From Posidonia oceanica (taxonomy: Eukaryota; Streptophyta; Magnoliopsida; Alismatales; Posidoniaceae), in contig JAZBRS010000059.1 in assembly GCA_037176725.1 (NCBI GenBank), forward strand, positions 5,629,001-5,693,000: 64,000 bases of DNA. Reading direction: 5' to 3'. The notes under the pieces were generated by a model that worked only from the letters and a program-made list of their open reading frames with translations, had not been told where the DNA came from and made no database searches. The translations under genes were made by a program, and so were the position numbers. Of this stretch, positions 36,671 through 53,103 are shown one piece after another; the first letter of the stretch is position 1; each line of letters starts with the position of its first letter.

Positions 36671-37238
36671 GATAGCAGGTCGAATACCAGGGCGAACGGA
36701 CAATGAAATAAAGAACTATTGGAATACTTGTCTCAGGAAAAAAGTAGCAGGTGAATGCTTAACTCAACGGAGACGGTCCAAGGTCGAGATTGCTCTAAGT
36801 ACCAGGTGAAAAACAAGGGAAAGAATGCACGTGGATGTCACAAGGACCAACGCTTTTAGGTGTACTAAAATCATGCTACCTGTTCTACTACAAATGCGTG
36901 TCAATAGTTCTCTAAATTATCTGAAGGCAAGTGCCTCCCACAACATCAACTTTGAGATGGCTACATATAAGCATGGCACAGCTTCTTCGTCTCCATTGAT
37001 GGATGCCAGCATATGTGGTTTCAGCACACCAATGATTATTGATGATTCTACCTAACTGCAAGTTTCTGAGGAAAGGAAAGATATGAATTGTAATAGTTCA
37101 AGTGGAGACTATGATAATTTAACTCTTGTGGATGATGACAGTTACTTCAGAGGAACTTTTAGTTGGGATGCAGGACAGAACCCACCCATATGTTTTGGAG
37201 ATGGAATATGGGATCCTTTCATTCTTCAAAAGAATTAG

Positions 37239-38453
37239 CCTGCAATGGTCAGAAAGGTCATAGATGGCACTCATTCCCACAATAAACAAAAAGGACAGAT
37301 GACAGTCAACCGCTTCCTACAAAGTTTGAGCATAAATAATTACATCAATTCTTTGGGATAATCCTATTTCCCGAAGTGCTTCTGTAATTTGAGACAAGAG
37401 TATGAATTATTAAATAAATCTTAGCTTCTACATTTGCTAAATGAAGAGGAAAAAAAACAAGGATAAAAACCATATGGCCCATACTCAATTCCAAACCATG
37501 TCAAGGATCCTTCTCTACTCCTCTTGAACCATTTCATCAATCAAACTATAAGCTAAAACCACACTGTTCCAAGCAAGACATAAAAAGAGCATATTTTACG
37601 AGAAGTACATCAAAACCATCAGAACTCCCACTTGCTCCACATAGCACATGCCTCGCAAAGAGAACACAGAGAATATAAAGGAACGAATACCACCAATAAT
37701 GTGAATCACTTCTCTCAATCCATAAGCAACAAAAGGCAAAAAAAGGCTAATCTCTAGATGTAACCAGCCTATAGAACTGAAATGGCTGTCTAATTTTCTT
37801 GATGCCAATGGAGAATAACCACAACAGAATCACCTGATTTAAAGCAGCCTAGCAGACTACCAACAAAATCCACCCTTGGAAGACAATTTGACTAAGTGAA
37901 CGTTACCTACCAAAAACACCTCAATTACCAAGAATTCCAATAACGTTCTCACCCAATTCACCTATTATCCAAGTAGTACATTTGCCAAGTATCTTAGGAC
38001 TATCTAAGACAGTGACTAGCCTTCAATCCATTTCCTCAGCTTAAAATTCCTAACTCACTTCATCATCCACATTACGCCGTGTGTGCATAACAAAACCAGC
38101 ACACAGTTGTCCTAGTTGCCAGTTTAACATGCAAAAGATCCCTATATGTAGCACTTTTCATGCACAAAGAGAACAGCAACAGATATTTTGCATACTGAAG
38201 TGCAACGATTTCTCACATTCCCATCCAGACATAAGTCCCCCCTTACTTACCGACCTCGCTATTGTAATTCGCAACCACCACGACAACATTCATTCATGCT
38301 CAAGTAGGGAACCATCAATCCCAAAATCACATAACAACACACCAAACGCATGTTCATCATTAAAAAACAAAAGCAAATTAAAAATACCCGTCCTTCCAGA
38401 ATCACCTCTAATTACAAAAAATCACAACATGAGAGACAAATTATGACCTCCTC
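37239..38453. other. Intergenic between MYB pseudogene and PAM68-like gene
   Basis: Holds the 3' flank of the pseudogene (plus) and the 3' UTR of PAM68-like (minus). Short open frames (37596-37808 minus, 38081-38446 plus) have no recognisable domain. Confidence 0.4.
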
Positions 38454-39038
38454 TTACCTCCTCCGATCGTTCCCGCCCCACAGCGACTCCCAGAACACAG
38501 GCCAGTTCCTCCTGGCCTCGTTCCACCCGAGCAACGACCCTTCCCTCGTCGGATCCCAGCTGGCGGACACGATCCCGTAGCTCACCCCGAGCAGCGCCAA
38601 CCCGAAGAAGACGAACGACACGAGGAACGGCACCCAGTTGGGCACGTCGATCTTCAGCCCGACCTTGAGGTAGTAGAAGAATGGGAAGAACAACAACCCC
38701 ACGGCCAGCGGAACCCCCACCGACAGCCCCATCCGTCTCATCATCCGGTTCGTCACCACCTCCGGGATCGTCACGTCCCGGTCGTAGTCGCTGTTTTGGT
38801 CGTCATAGTCTTCTTCTTCTTCTTCTTCTCGTTGTTGTTGTTGTTGCTGGCGTTTGGACTTCTTCTTGGGTGGTGGAGAGGGGCCGAAACCGCGGGGGGA
38901 CTTCTTGACGGCGGAGAGGGGAGGGAGGCGGAGGGAGGAGGTGAGGTGGAGGAGGAGGGGTTTGGGGCGGCGGGGAGAGGGGGGAGAAGGGTGGAGAGTG
39001 AAGGTGGAGAAGAGTGGGGAGAAGAGGAGGGATTCCAT
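38454..39038 (-). CDS. PAM68: PAM68-like chloroplast thylakoid protein, 194 aa
   Basis: A single uninterrupted exon. Residues 1-50 are Ser/Pro/Leu-rich with Arg and Lys and few acids, as a chloroplast transit peptide. A Lys/Gln/Glu low-complexity stretch (58-77) includes nine Gln/Arg and six Glu. The conserved core follows: DVTIPEVVTNRMMRRMG, a membrane span at 104-124 (GLSVGVPLAVGLLFFPFFYYL), PNWVPFLVSFVFFGLALLG (second span, 136-158), then SYGIVSASWDPTREGSLLGW. This is the PAM68/DUF3464 signature. Family knowledge: PAM68 is an integral thylakoid protein needed for photosystem II assembly, acting with early assembly intermediates and D1/CP47 biogenesis. The stop is TAA within GAGGTAAGAG, which could also be read as a donor, but the normal length favours termination there. 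A PAM68L-type paralogue is the alternative. Confidence 0.9.
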   Translation of the reverse strand: MESLLFSPLFSTFTLHPSPPSPRRPKPLLLHLTSSLRLPPLSAVKKSPRGFGPSPPPKKKSKRQQQQQQREEEEEEDYDDQNSDYDRDVTIPEVVTNRMMRRMGLSVGVPLAVGLLFFPFFYYLKVGLKIDVPNWVPFLVSFVFFGLALLGVSYGIVSASWDPTREGSLLGWNEARRNWPVFWESLWGGNDRRR

Positions 39039-39107
39039 GGCTGAGGTGGAAATGAGGGAGCTTATCTGTTAGCTCAAAGCAGCGGGAACAACTACTTCTA
39101 CTTCAAG

Positions 39108-41250
39108 TGTAAGTACACATTTTATAGGGATTTTTTTGAAATTTTCCTTGTCTCGTAATATGTTTTGAAAACTTTCTTTCTTCATAAGTTGATTGTGTTT
39201 TACATTCACATGATCAGATGATTTTTAGTATTTTGATTTAATTCCGCCTTTTCAGTCCAATTTGAAAAAGTATTATGTGATTTTTTAATTTGATTAAAAT
39301 TATGAGTTAGTGTAGATAAATATTTTTTAGGATTTTTTTTAAAAAAATTGCTCTATAATATGATTTATTTTTCAAGTCCATATAATCAATCAATCTCATT
39401 CTATGGAATTTTGATTTAATTCAAGCTTTTTCTAGTACAAGTCATAGAAGTTTTATATGATTATTCAAATTGATAAAAACTGTCAGCTAATGTAGATACA
39501 CATATTTTCAAGATTTTCTTGAAAATTTTCTTGCTCTGCAATATAATTATATTTCACATCCACATAACTATACGATCTTATCCTATAGGATTTTGAGTTA
39601 ATTCAACATTTTTCAGTCTATTTAGAAGTTTTATGTAATTCTTCAATTTAACTAAAACTGTGAGCTAGTGTAGATGCATATTCTTTGAAGATTTTTTTAA
39701 AATGTTTTCTTACTTCGTAATATATGATTGTATTTCATGTCCACTTGAAAAAAATGATCACTTTCTACATGATTTTGATTTAATATGGTTTTTTCAAGTC
39801 TAATTTATAAAATTTTATGTGATTTTTCAGTTTTTAAAACTATGAGTTTATGTAGATACACATTTTCTTTGTGGATTTTTTTGTAAATTTTCTTGCTATG
39901 TAATATGCTATTATTTCACATTCAATTGACCTAATGATCTCATTCAACAAGATTTTGATTTAATTTAACTTTTTCTAATTCAATTTGTAGAAGCTTTGTA
40001 TGATTCTTTAGTTTAACTAAAACTGAGAGTTAATGTAGATACACTTTTTTTGTGTTTTTTTCCAAGAATTATGGTTCTTTGTAGGGTGATTATATTTCAC
40101 GTCCACATGACTAATTGAACTATAGCTATATGATTTTGATTTAGTTCAGTCTTTTCTAGTCCAATTAGTAGAAGTTTTATGAAATTCTTCAGTTTGACTA
40201 AAACTATAAGCTAACGTAGATACACATTTTTGTGGATTTTTTTATAATTTTTTTACTTCGTCATATAATCATATTTTACATCCACAATACCATACAACCT
40301 CATTCTACAAAACTTTGAGTGAGTTCGGTCTTTTCCAATCCAATTAGTAGAAGTTTCATGTGATTCTTCAATTTGACTAAAATTATGTGCTAGTGAAGAT
40401 ATACATCTTTTTGGAGATTTTTTTCGGAATTTGTTTTCTTTGTAAGTTGTTCTTATTTCATATTCACATGACGAGATGATTTACAAGTTTATGATTTTGA
40501 TTTAATTCGACCTTTTTGGAGATTTTTTTCTGAATTTGTTTTCTTTGTAGGTTGTTCTCCTTTCATATTCACATGACCAGATGATTTACAACTTTATGAT
40601 TTTGATTTAAGTTGTTCTTTTCTAGCCTAATTAATAAAGCTTTATATGATTTTTTAGTTTGGCCAAAATTATGAACTAGTGTAGATATCTATTTTTGGAG
40701 GATTTTTTTGAAATTTTTATTGCATCGTATTTCACGTTCACATTACTAGATGATCTCATTTTACAAGATTTTGAGTTAATTTGACATTTTCAATCTAATT
40801 CATAGAAACTTTATGTGATACTTTAGTTTGACTAAAATTTTGAGCTAATGAAAATACATATTTTTTGGATTTTTTCAACTTTTTTATTTGTAGGATGATC
40901 GTATTTCAAGTCCATATAACCATATGATTTTTAGCTATAGGATTTGATTTAATTCGACCATTTGTAGTCCAATTCATATAAACTTTATATGGTTTTTTAG
41001 TTTGACTAAAATTGTGAACTATTGTAGATACTTATTTTTTAGTAATTTTTTAAATCTTTCTTGCTATGTAATATGATTGTAATTCACGGTCTCATTTTAC
41101 AGGATTTTGATTTAATCAGTCTTTTCTGGTCCAATTCAAAGAAGCTCTATGCTATTCTTTTTTTTGACTAAAAATATGAGTTAATGTAAATACATGATTT
41201 TTAAAGAATTTTCTTTTGAAATTCTTCTTGCTATAAATTAGTAGATGGTT
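39108..41250. repeat. Diverged tandem array, unit about 180 bp, about 12 units
   Basis: A word like GAGCTAATGTAGATACACAT recurs at 39304, 39484, 39662, 39844, 40026, 40208, 40387, 40672, 40841, 41016 and 41177. Spacings are 180, 178, 182, 182, 182, 179, 285, 169, 175 and 161. Each unit also contains, in order, a TGGATTTTTTTGAAATTTTCTTGC-like T-rich stretch, a TATTTCACATCCACATGACCA-like stretch, ATTTTGATTTAATTCGACCTTTT and TTTTATGTGATTCTTCAGTTTGACTAAAA. The 285 spacing contains a nearly identical 103-bp internal duplication (around 40410-40615). No coding potential. It starts about 70 bp upstream of the PAM68-like start codon. Confidence 0.88.
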
Positions 41251-42121
41251 GCAAGAAGCAACCATCATGTCATTCTAAAAAAAATAAACATAATAATTAA
41301 AATGCAGTGCTTTGGAAGTGGCTTCTCAACTTCGGTGTTGTTGGGAGTGGCTTTTCTGCTTCATTTTGTTTTGTAGTCAGGTTTGTCGTTTGGAATCGAT
41401 TTTGTGGTTCCAAGTACAGAAGTGTTTCCGTGCAAAATCCGACGTCGTTCCGTGTAAATCCGACGGGGTTGCAAACGATTCTTGGCAGAAAGAATTTATT
41501 TCGGTTGGAGATACGAAATTTAGATTGCTTCCTTGATTGCAATATCTTTTTACAATTAGCTTTGTGATTCAGAAGTCAGGTGAACTAATTATTCTGCAGT
41601 GCAACACCCTTTTTTCAATCAACATTAAGCGGCGTGCAACATAAGCATGCATGGAAACTGAAAAAGAAACAACTGTTCTACTCCTATATAATAAACACGC
41701 GAATTCAATTTCAATTTCAGAAGTATACATTTCCTGGTGTAGGTAAAGTATCCAAATTCATAGCACTCTCAATGATCGCATCGCTTCTATTTACTTGACC
41801 ACAATCTGTTCAACGATTTGCAGGCAAACAGCAACTAAAGCTTGGAGAAATACCACTTCAAAGCAGCAATAATGAAGAACATCGGCCCAGAACTTTCCTT
41901 CTGCTAATGGCAATGGATTTTAGAGTAGGCAAACACCGACATTGTATCCATATGATCACAAGCATCCCACCAGATCATTCATGACCACGTTCAGAACACA
42001 CAAGAAGACCATCTGATGACTGGTGCAAACCTCGCTGCTATGTGGACTGATCCTAATCTTACTTTACAGTGGTGTATATGCCGGATGAATGGGTGTAATG
42101 GAAATGATTACTACAACAAAA
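41251..42121 (-). other. 3' flank / probable 3' UTR of the COLD1 gene and unassigned DNA
   Basis: The minus strand just below the COLD1 stop should be its 3' UTR. An AATAAA on the minus strand (TTTATT at about 41496) is one possible signal but is far. Overlapping open frames at 41297-41567 on both strands have no recognisable content. Confidence 0.35.
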
Positions 42122-48187
<6,066 letters not shown>

Positions 48188-48876
48188 CGCCTCTCCCGCC
48201 GCCCGCCGCCCTCTCACTCCAGCCTGGGAGTGGTAGATCTGAGGGAGAGTGGTGAGTTTCGACTCTCCAACATCTTTCGGTTTTTATCTCGCTTTCTCTC
48301 CCTCCCTCTCTCTTGAGCTGGAAGGAAGGGAGGAGGGAGGACCGGAGGACGAGAGGAAGGGGGAAGAACCCCCTTCCAGGTGTCCGCTGTGAATCCGAAT
48401 AAGGATCTGGCGGGTATCCGGTGGTCCGGGAGAGTGTTGTGAATAGATTTGGGCAGAAGATCCGACTTGGAATTCGGACTTTGATGGTGACCTTTGAGAG
48501 TTTTTTTTTTCTGTAAATGTTAAATATTATATATAAAAAATTTGATATAAATAATATATATAAATAAAAATAAAGGAAAAAAAATCAAATAACTAAAGTT
48601 CGATAATAGAAGAGATGATAATGTGATTCAGTTGTCATAAAAAAATCTATAAATAAAAATAAAGAAAGAAGGAATCAAATAACTGAAGTTCTATAATAGA
48701 AAGGATAATAATGTTATTTAACTCATAAAAAACACTCCATACATAAAAATAAAGAAAAAATAAAAAAATACAAAATTATCAATACATATAGACTATTTTT
48801 CTAATAATTATAAGATATTAATTTAACAGGTTTAAGATCGTGTTATCTTATTTTATTAAAATAAAGAAAGAAGTCG
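48188..48876. other. COLD1 5' leader/promoter and AT-rich flank
   Basis: 48188-48400 is pyrimidine-rich on the plus strand and GC-rich, fitting a 5' leader and core promoter for COLD1 on the minus strand. No clear TATA box was found. 48490-48876 is AT-rich with a duplicated word (AATAAAAATAAAG..AAAT CAAATAACT.AAGTT) repeated at about 48565 and 48650. Confidence 0.4.
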
Positions 48877-48884
48877 TCACTGTT
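48877..48884. repeat. Target-site duplication, left, of L1 element 2
   Basis: TCACTGTT here and at 62944-62951 brackets the large L1. The L1 3' end with its short A tail (TTTGTAAACG on the plus strand) begins right after it. Confidence 0.65.
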
Positions 48885-49199
48885 TTTGTAAACGATAAAT
48901 ATCTATTAATTTATACTTAACTATGATTGCCACAGCCAAGTAAACAAGAACAAAGTACAAAATTACAAAGTACCGAGCCAAAATTGACGACCTAAAACCT
49001 CACCAACCAACAAAAAACCCTAAAAACGGATTAAGCATGTTCGGGATAAAAAAAAGTTCAAAGCTAAAAGAACAATTGGCCACCATCTAACCAAACATAA
49101 CAGACCTCAAAGTATCAAGAGTGTAAGTTTTAATATTACAAGCCAAATCAAATATTCGCCTAATTTGAAACAAGAGGGTCCAAATCCAGAACAACAGAG

Positions 49200-50060
49200 A
49201 TAATGATAGGTTTATCGGACACCGCCCAGTCTCGGTAGAATTGATCTGCATAACCTGAGAAGAGTCTCAGTCCTGCTGCATCATCTGGATTGCTTGAGAA
49301 GCAGAAGATGCCGCCGAAGCATGCCTGCCTGAGAGGTTACCAGCTCACAGAGAGGCCAAGTGAAAAATATGGAAGAATGAGGAAGCTAGATTGTTTCTAG
49401 AATTTCTAAAGATTACAACATTCCTGTTATTCCATATAATTCATAGAATAACGAACACCAAGATACACCAACACTGTTGTGAAACATTATACTTAGAAAA
49501 TGAATATAAAGAGAATACATCTGAAATGTGAGAATCCAAAATACTGCCCGAATTAGTAAGAAAGAAATCCCATATGTAGACAGCAAAAGGGCAATGCAGA
49601 AAGATGTGGCAATTTGATTCCAGACTATGGCCACACAGCTCACAGCATTAAAGCCCAGGCCAACCTCGCTTTCCTAGATTTTCTCTGGATAAGGTTTTGT
49701 CATGAGTTGCCAACTAGACAAAGATCTTGATCTTTAAATGGGCGGTAGCCTGCCAAATGTCCACTGAAAACCTAGAACGCAGGCCCCCATCATTGAGAAA
49801 ATTATAGCAGCTCTTAACAGAAAAAAAAACTTATTGGGAGTAAGTAACCAATCTACTTTGTCCATCTCCATCTGAAGCTGCATAGATTCCATACACTCCA
49901 TAAACTCATGCAGTTCATCCGAAGAATGGAAGGCAAGTAAGGACTCATTATTCACGGAAAAAATATCTAACTGTCTATCAGCATAATTCAAAAATAAGGT
50001 TTCAGCTGAGCATTTCTTTTTTCGAGCTAAAGAGTACAAGAAAGGCCACTCATGTTTCAG
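49200..50060 (-). pseudogene. L1 ORF2 C-terminal portion (decayed)
   Basis: The open segment at 50039-49734 includes the pre-zf-RVT region (KVDWLLTPNKFFFLLRAAI). Below it the minus strand continues into a zf-RVT-like Cys/His relic near 49660 (CELCGHSLESNCHIFLHCP-like reading through frame breaks). Located between the RT and the 3' UTR of element 2. Confidence 0.6.
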
Positions 50061-50540
50061 AGCTCTATCTCTAAACCATTTATTCTCCTAGAAAATGATA
50101 TTTTCCCCATTGTTGATAGAGAAAGTGGAGAGCATATTAACAACAGGAAATTATTTTTTCAATTCCCACCAGAAGGGAGAAGAACTAATAGATGCCAGAT
50201 TAAGGAGAGAACCAAGATTATTCAATGAGCAGTGTCTACTAAGAACTAAACTGGGCCATTTAAGCTTCTGCGAGCCACCCAATAGGTTCCACAAATGTTT
50301 ACATTTAAGGGCTAGATTAAAGTTACTGAGGTTGATAATATCAAGTCTGTCTTGATCTTTACTACAACAAATATTTTGCCATTTAACTAGTGAGTATCCA
50401 AAGTTTGTAGATGAGTAGTTCTTTCACAAGAAGCGCCTACGGATGCGGTCAATTGCCACTTCCACCCTTTTGGGCAGATGCAATATCGATAAATAATACG
50501 TAGGAATAGTTGAAAGCATTGAATTAATTAGGGTCAGTCT

Positions 50541-51942
50541 TCATCCCCTACTTAAGTAGTTCGCTTTCCAGGATTCCAACTTAGTAGTTATTTTATCTAA
50601 AACTAGTGTCCAATCTTTATATGTGGCTTTTTTGAGGTGCAAAGGTAACCCCAAATATACCAAAGGCAAGGCAGAAGGAGTGCACCCAAGAATATAACTG
50701 AATCTTAGGACCTGGTCATCTGACACATGAATGCTAGTAATAGAAGATTTGCTAAAATTAATCTTAAGACCAGAGCAAGCTTAGAAACATCCTAGGATTC
50801 TTTTGAGATTAATGATCCCTTCCTCCTCAGGGGTAAGGAAGATAAAAGTGTCATCCGCATATTGGATATTAAGAACATGAGGCCCCCTATTGGGAAATTG
50901 GATACCATTTATGAAATTATTAGACACACTCAAAGTAAGCATTCAATTTAAAACATGGGCAACCACTATAAACAATTGTGGAGATAGAGGATCTCATTGC
51001 CTAAGCCCATTAGAAGCCCCAAAAAAACCCTAGGAGAGCCATTAACCAAACAGAAAACCTGGCAGAACTTATGCACATCTTCACCCAGTTAACCCAAGTA
51101 CTATCACAGCCCAGCCCTACTAAGGAGTTAAGGAGGAACTCCCAATTGACATTATTAAAGGCTTTTTCAAAGTCTAACTTTAAAAGCAAGCCAGGAGAAT
51201 GAGATGAATTTATGAAATGAAGTATTTCCTGCGCTGCTAAAAAGCAATCATTAATGCTTCTCCCCGGGAGAAAAGCACTTTGAGACTCATCCAAAATATC
51301 ATTGAGAATGGGGCTAAGTCTACTAGCAAGGCATTTGAAAATAATTTTGTAGCTGCTATTAAGCAGACTTATAGGTCTAAAATCTTAAACTTTCTCAGCA
51401 TGGGCCTTTTTGGGAATTAACGTAATAAAAGTCTGATTAATGCACTTGGAAGTATTAACATCACTAGCCAGTAAAAATTGTTCAAACATACCAAAAATAT
51501 CAGTCTTAAGGTTCTGCTAAAAGTGTTGGAAAAAACATAAGGGGAAGCCATCCGGACCAGGTGACTTCTCCCCTGGCAGAGAGTCTACACTTTTTTTAAT
51601 CTCTTCTTCAGTAAAAGGAACAACCAAAGAAGCAGGCTCCATTATTTTTACAGGTAGCAGGAGGTTCCAGTTAAGTGACAAGACCTGACAGTCAGGTTTA
51701 TTATATAGGTTCCTGAAATTTCTTTTGATTTCTAAGGAGATGGATACAGGTGATTCCGAAAAAATTCCATCAATAGACAGGAATGAAATATTATTGATCC
51801 TCCTCCTAACGTTAACCATTTTATGAAAAAATACAGTATTAAGATCACCTGCCTTCAACCATTGAATTCTTGATTTCTGTTTCCAATAAATCTCGAGCTC
51901 ACGAAGGATATTAAAATGTTCATTTTTAAGTTGATGCTTCAT
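50541..51942 (-). pseudogene. L1 ORF2 reverse transcriptase (decayed)
   Basis: Segments in order: RIQWLKAGDLNTVFFHKMV with PGEKSPGPDGFPLCFFQHF (51942-51517), DESQSAFLPGRSINDCFLAA and LLLKLDFEKAFNNVNWEFLL (51294-51010), the YADD box at 50850-50861, and LPLVYLGLPLHLKKATYKDW (50726-50541). Stops and frameshifts separate them. Conserved residues of RT domains 0-7 are otherwise kept, unlike the YADN of element 1. Confidence 0.85.
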
Positions 51943-52155
51943 ATCAAGATTTGCCTAGGATAAAGCATCCACTTCCGCCAAGAGATCAATCCCTTGAACT
52001 AGATTTTCGATTTCAACCAATCTAGCCTGATGATCAACCCTCCTAGTTGGCAACCATTCTTTTATGGCCAATTTAGTCATTTTAAGCTTGGCAGCCAAAG
52101 ATGGGATAGCATCTGCCCCCCATGAAAAACTGGCAAGGATATTATTGACAAAATC

Positions 52156-52962
52156 CTAAAAATCCTCTTTGCATAGCCAAGATTTGTAAAATTTAAATGG
52201 AAATGGGCCCCAACCAGGAGGTTGAGTATCCAAACAAATCAGGATATGGTCAGAAATAATTCTAGCCTTCCCAATACAGACCGACCTAGGAAAGTGTGCT
52301 TCCCAACCTTGAGAAATAAAAAATCTATCTAACTTGACCATGGTAGAAGAGGTTTGAAAGTTAGACCAAGTATAGAGGCAATTAGTTGGAGAAAAATCAA
52401 TAAGACCGGTTGAAGCAATGAAATTATTAAACTCTGTCATAATAGGGGAAACCAGAGCTCTACTCGAGTGTTCATGAGAGAATCTAGTAATATTAAAGTC
52501 CCCACTCATGACCCAGTTAGAAGATACCAATGACTGAAGATGGCGCAACTCAGCCAAAAAGTCAAGTTTGAGAGGAGCCGCATAGGGTCCATAAAGTCCT
52601 GTCAACCACCAGTCTAATTTATCCACCTGATTAATCAATTTAATAGAAAGCGAGAAGGATCCAAGACACAGGTCTACTTTATCACAAAATGCTGAATTTC
52701 AACCAATAAATATGCCCCCGGAAGCTCCTTGAGAGGGAAGGATCTCTCATTTGTTAAGCCTCTCCCCACCAATGGATCTCAGCAAAGTGAGAGATAGAGA
52801 AACCAACTTAGTTTCATAGAGGATGAGAAAATCGCATTTAAATCTCCTAACTACATTCCTTACTTCCCTGAGCTTACAGCAACTCCCCAGTTCTCTAATG
52901 TTCCAGGTCAAAATAATCATAAACCACCCGATTTTAAAACAGTAAACCTCCGAAGAGGTCAA
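52156..52962 (-). pseudogene. L1 ORF2 APE-type endonuclease (decayed)
   Basis: The segment at 52962-52747 contains ILTWNIRELGSCCKLREV and LILYETKL, carrying the catalytic Asn and Glu. The next segment, 52638-52156, has GLYGP, VMSGDFNITR and ARIISDHILICLD, the GDFN and SDH motifs that complete the active site. A stop/frameshift near 52700 separates the halves. This endonuclease nicks target DNA for L1 integration. Confidence 0.85.
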
Positions 52963-53103
52963 TCAAGTTCCTATTGAGATCTAAGTCCACAGGAGGTAAA
53001 GAATGTTGAGATCGGATTGTATTAAGGAATTTTTTCCCTCCTCATTATCACGAAAATTAATACCTAATTTACCACAGAACTGAGCAAAACAATCATACGA
53101 TTC

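Larger units (their letters stand above)
34356..37238 (+). pseudogene. R2R3-MYB pseudogene (bHLH-interacting class)
   Basis: The three-exon R2R3 plan is preserved: 34356-34488 (133 nt), 34559-34685 (127 nt) and 36662-37238 (577 nt), 837 nt in one continuous frame. Exon 1 begins MSKKLCCPKEGIKKGAWTS, then TAA where a Gln is expected. Exon 2 encodes [20 protein letters not shown] and [16 protein letters not shown], one codon short of the usual 130 nt. Exon 3 starts A-TGA where the invariant R3 Trp (TGG) belongs, then [17 protein letters not shown]. Two more in-frame stops lie at about 36804 (TGA) and 37053 (TAA), yet the frame resumes to TAG at 37236-37238. The exon 2 donor is GC rather than GT. 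The protein would have been about 278 aa, of TT2/C1/MYB5-like type. It cannot make an intact factor. Confidence 0.88.

Noticed and set aside
38440..38470. Splice donor GGAG|gtaaga at the end of PAM68, implying a further exon
   Set aside because: The frame hits TAA in the same word and the protein already has normal family length and C-terminus.
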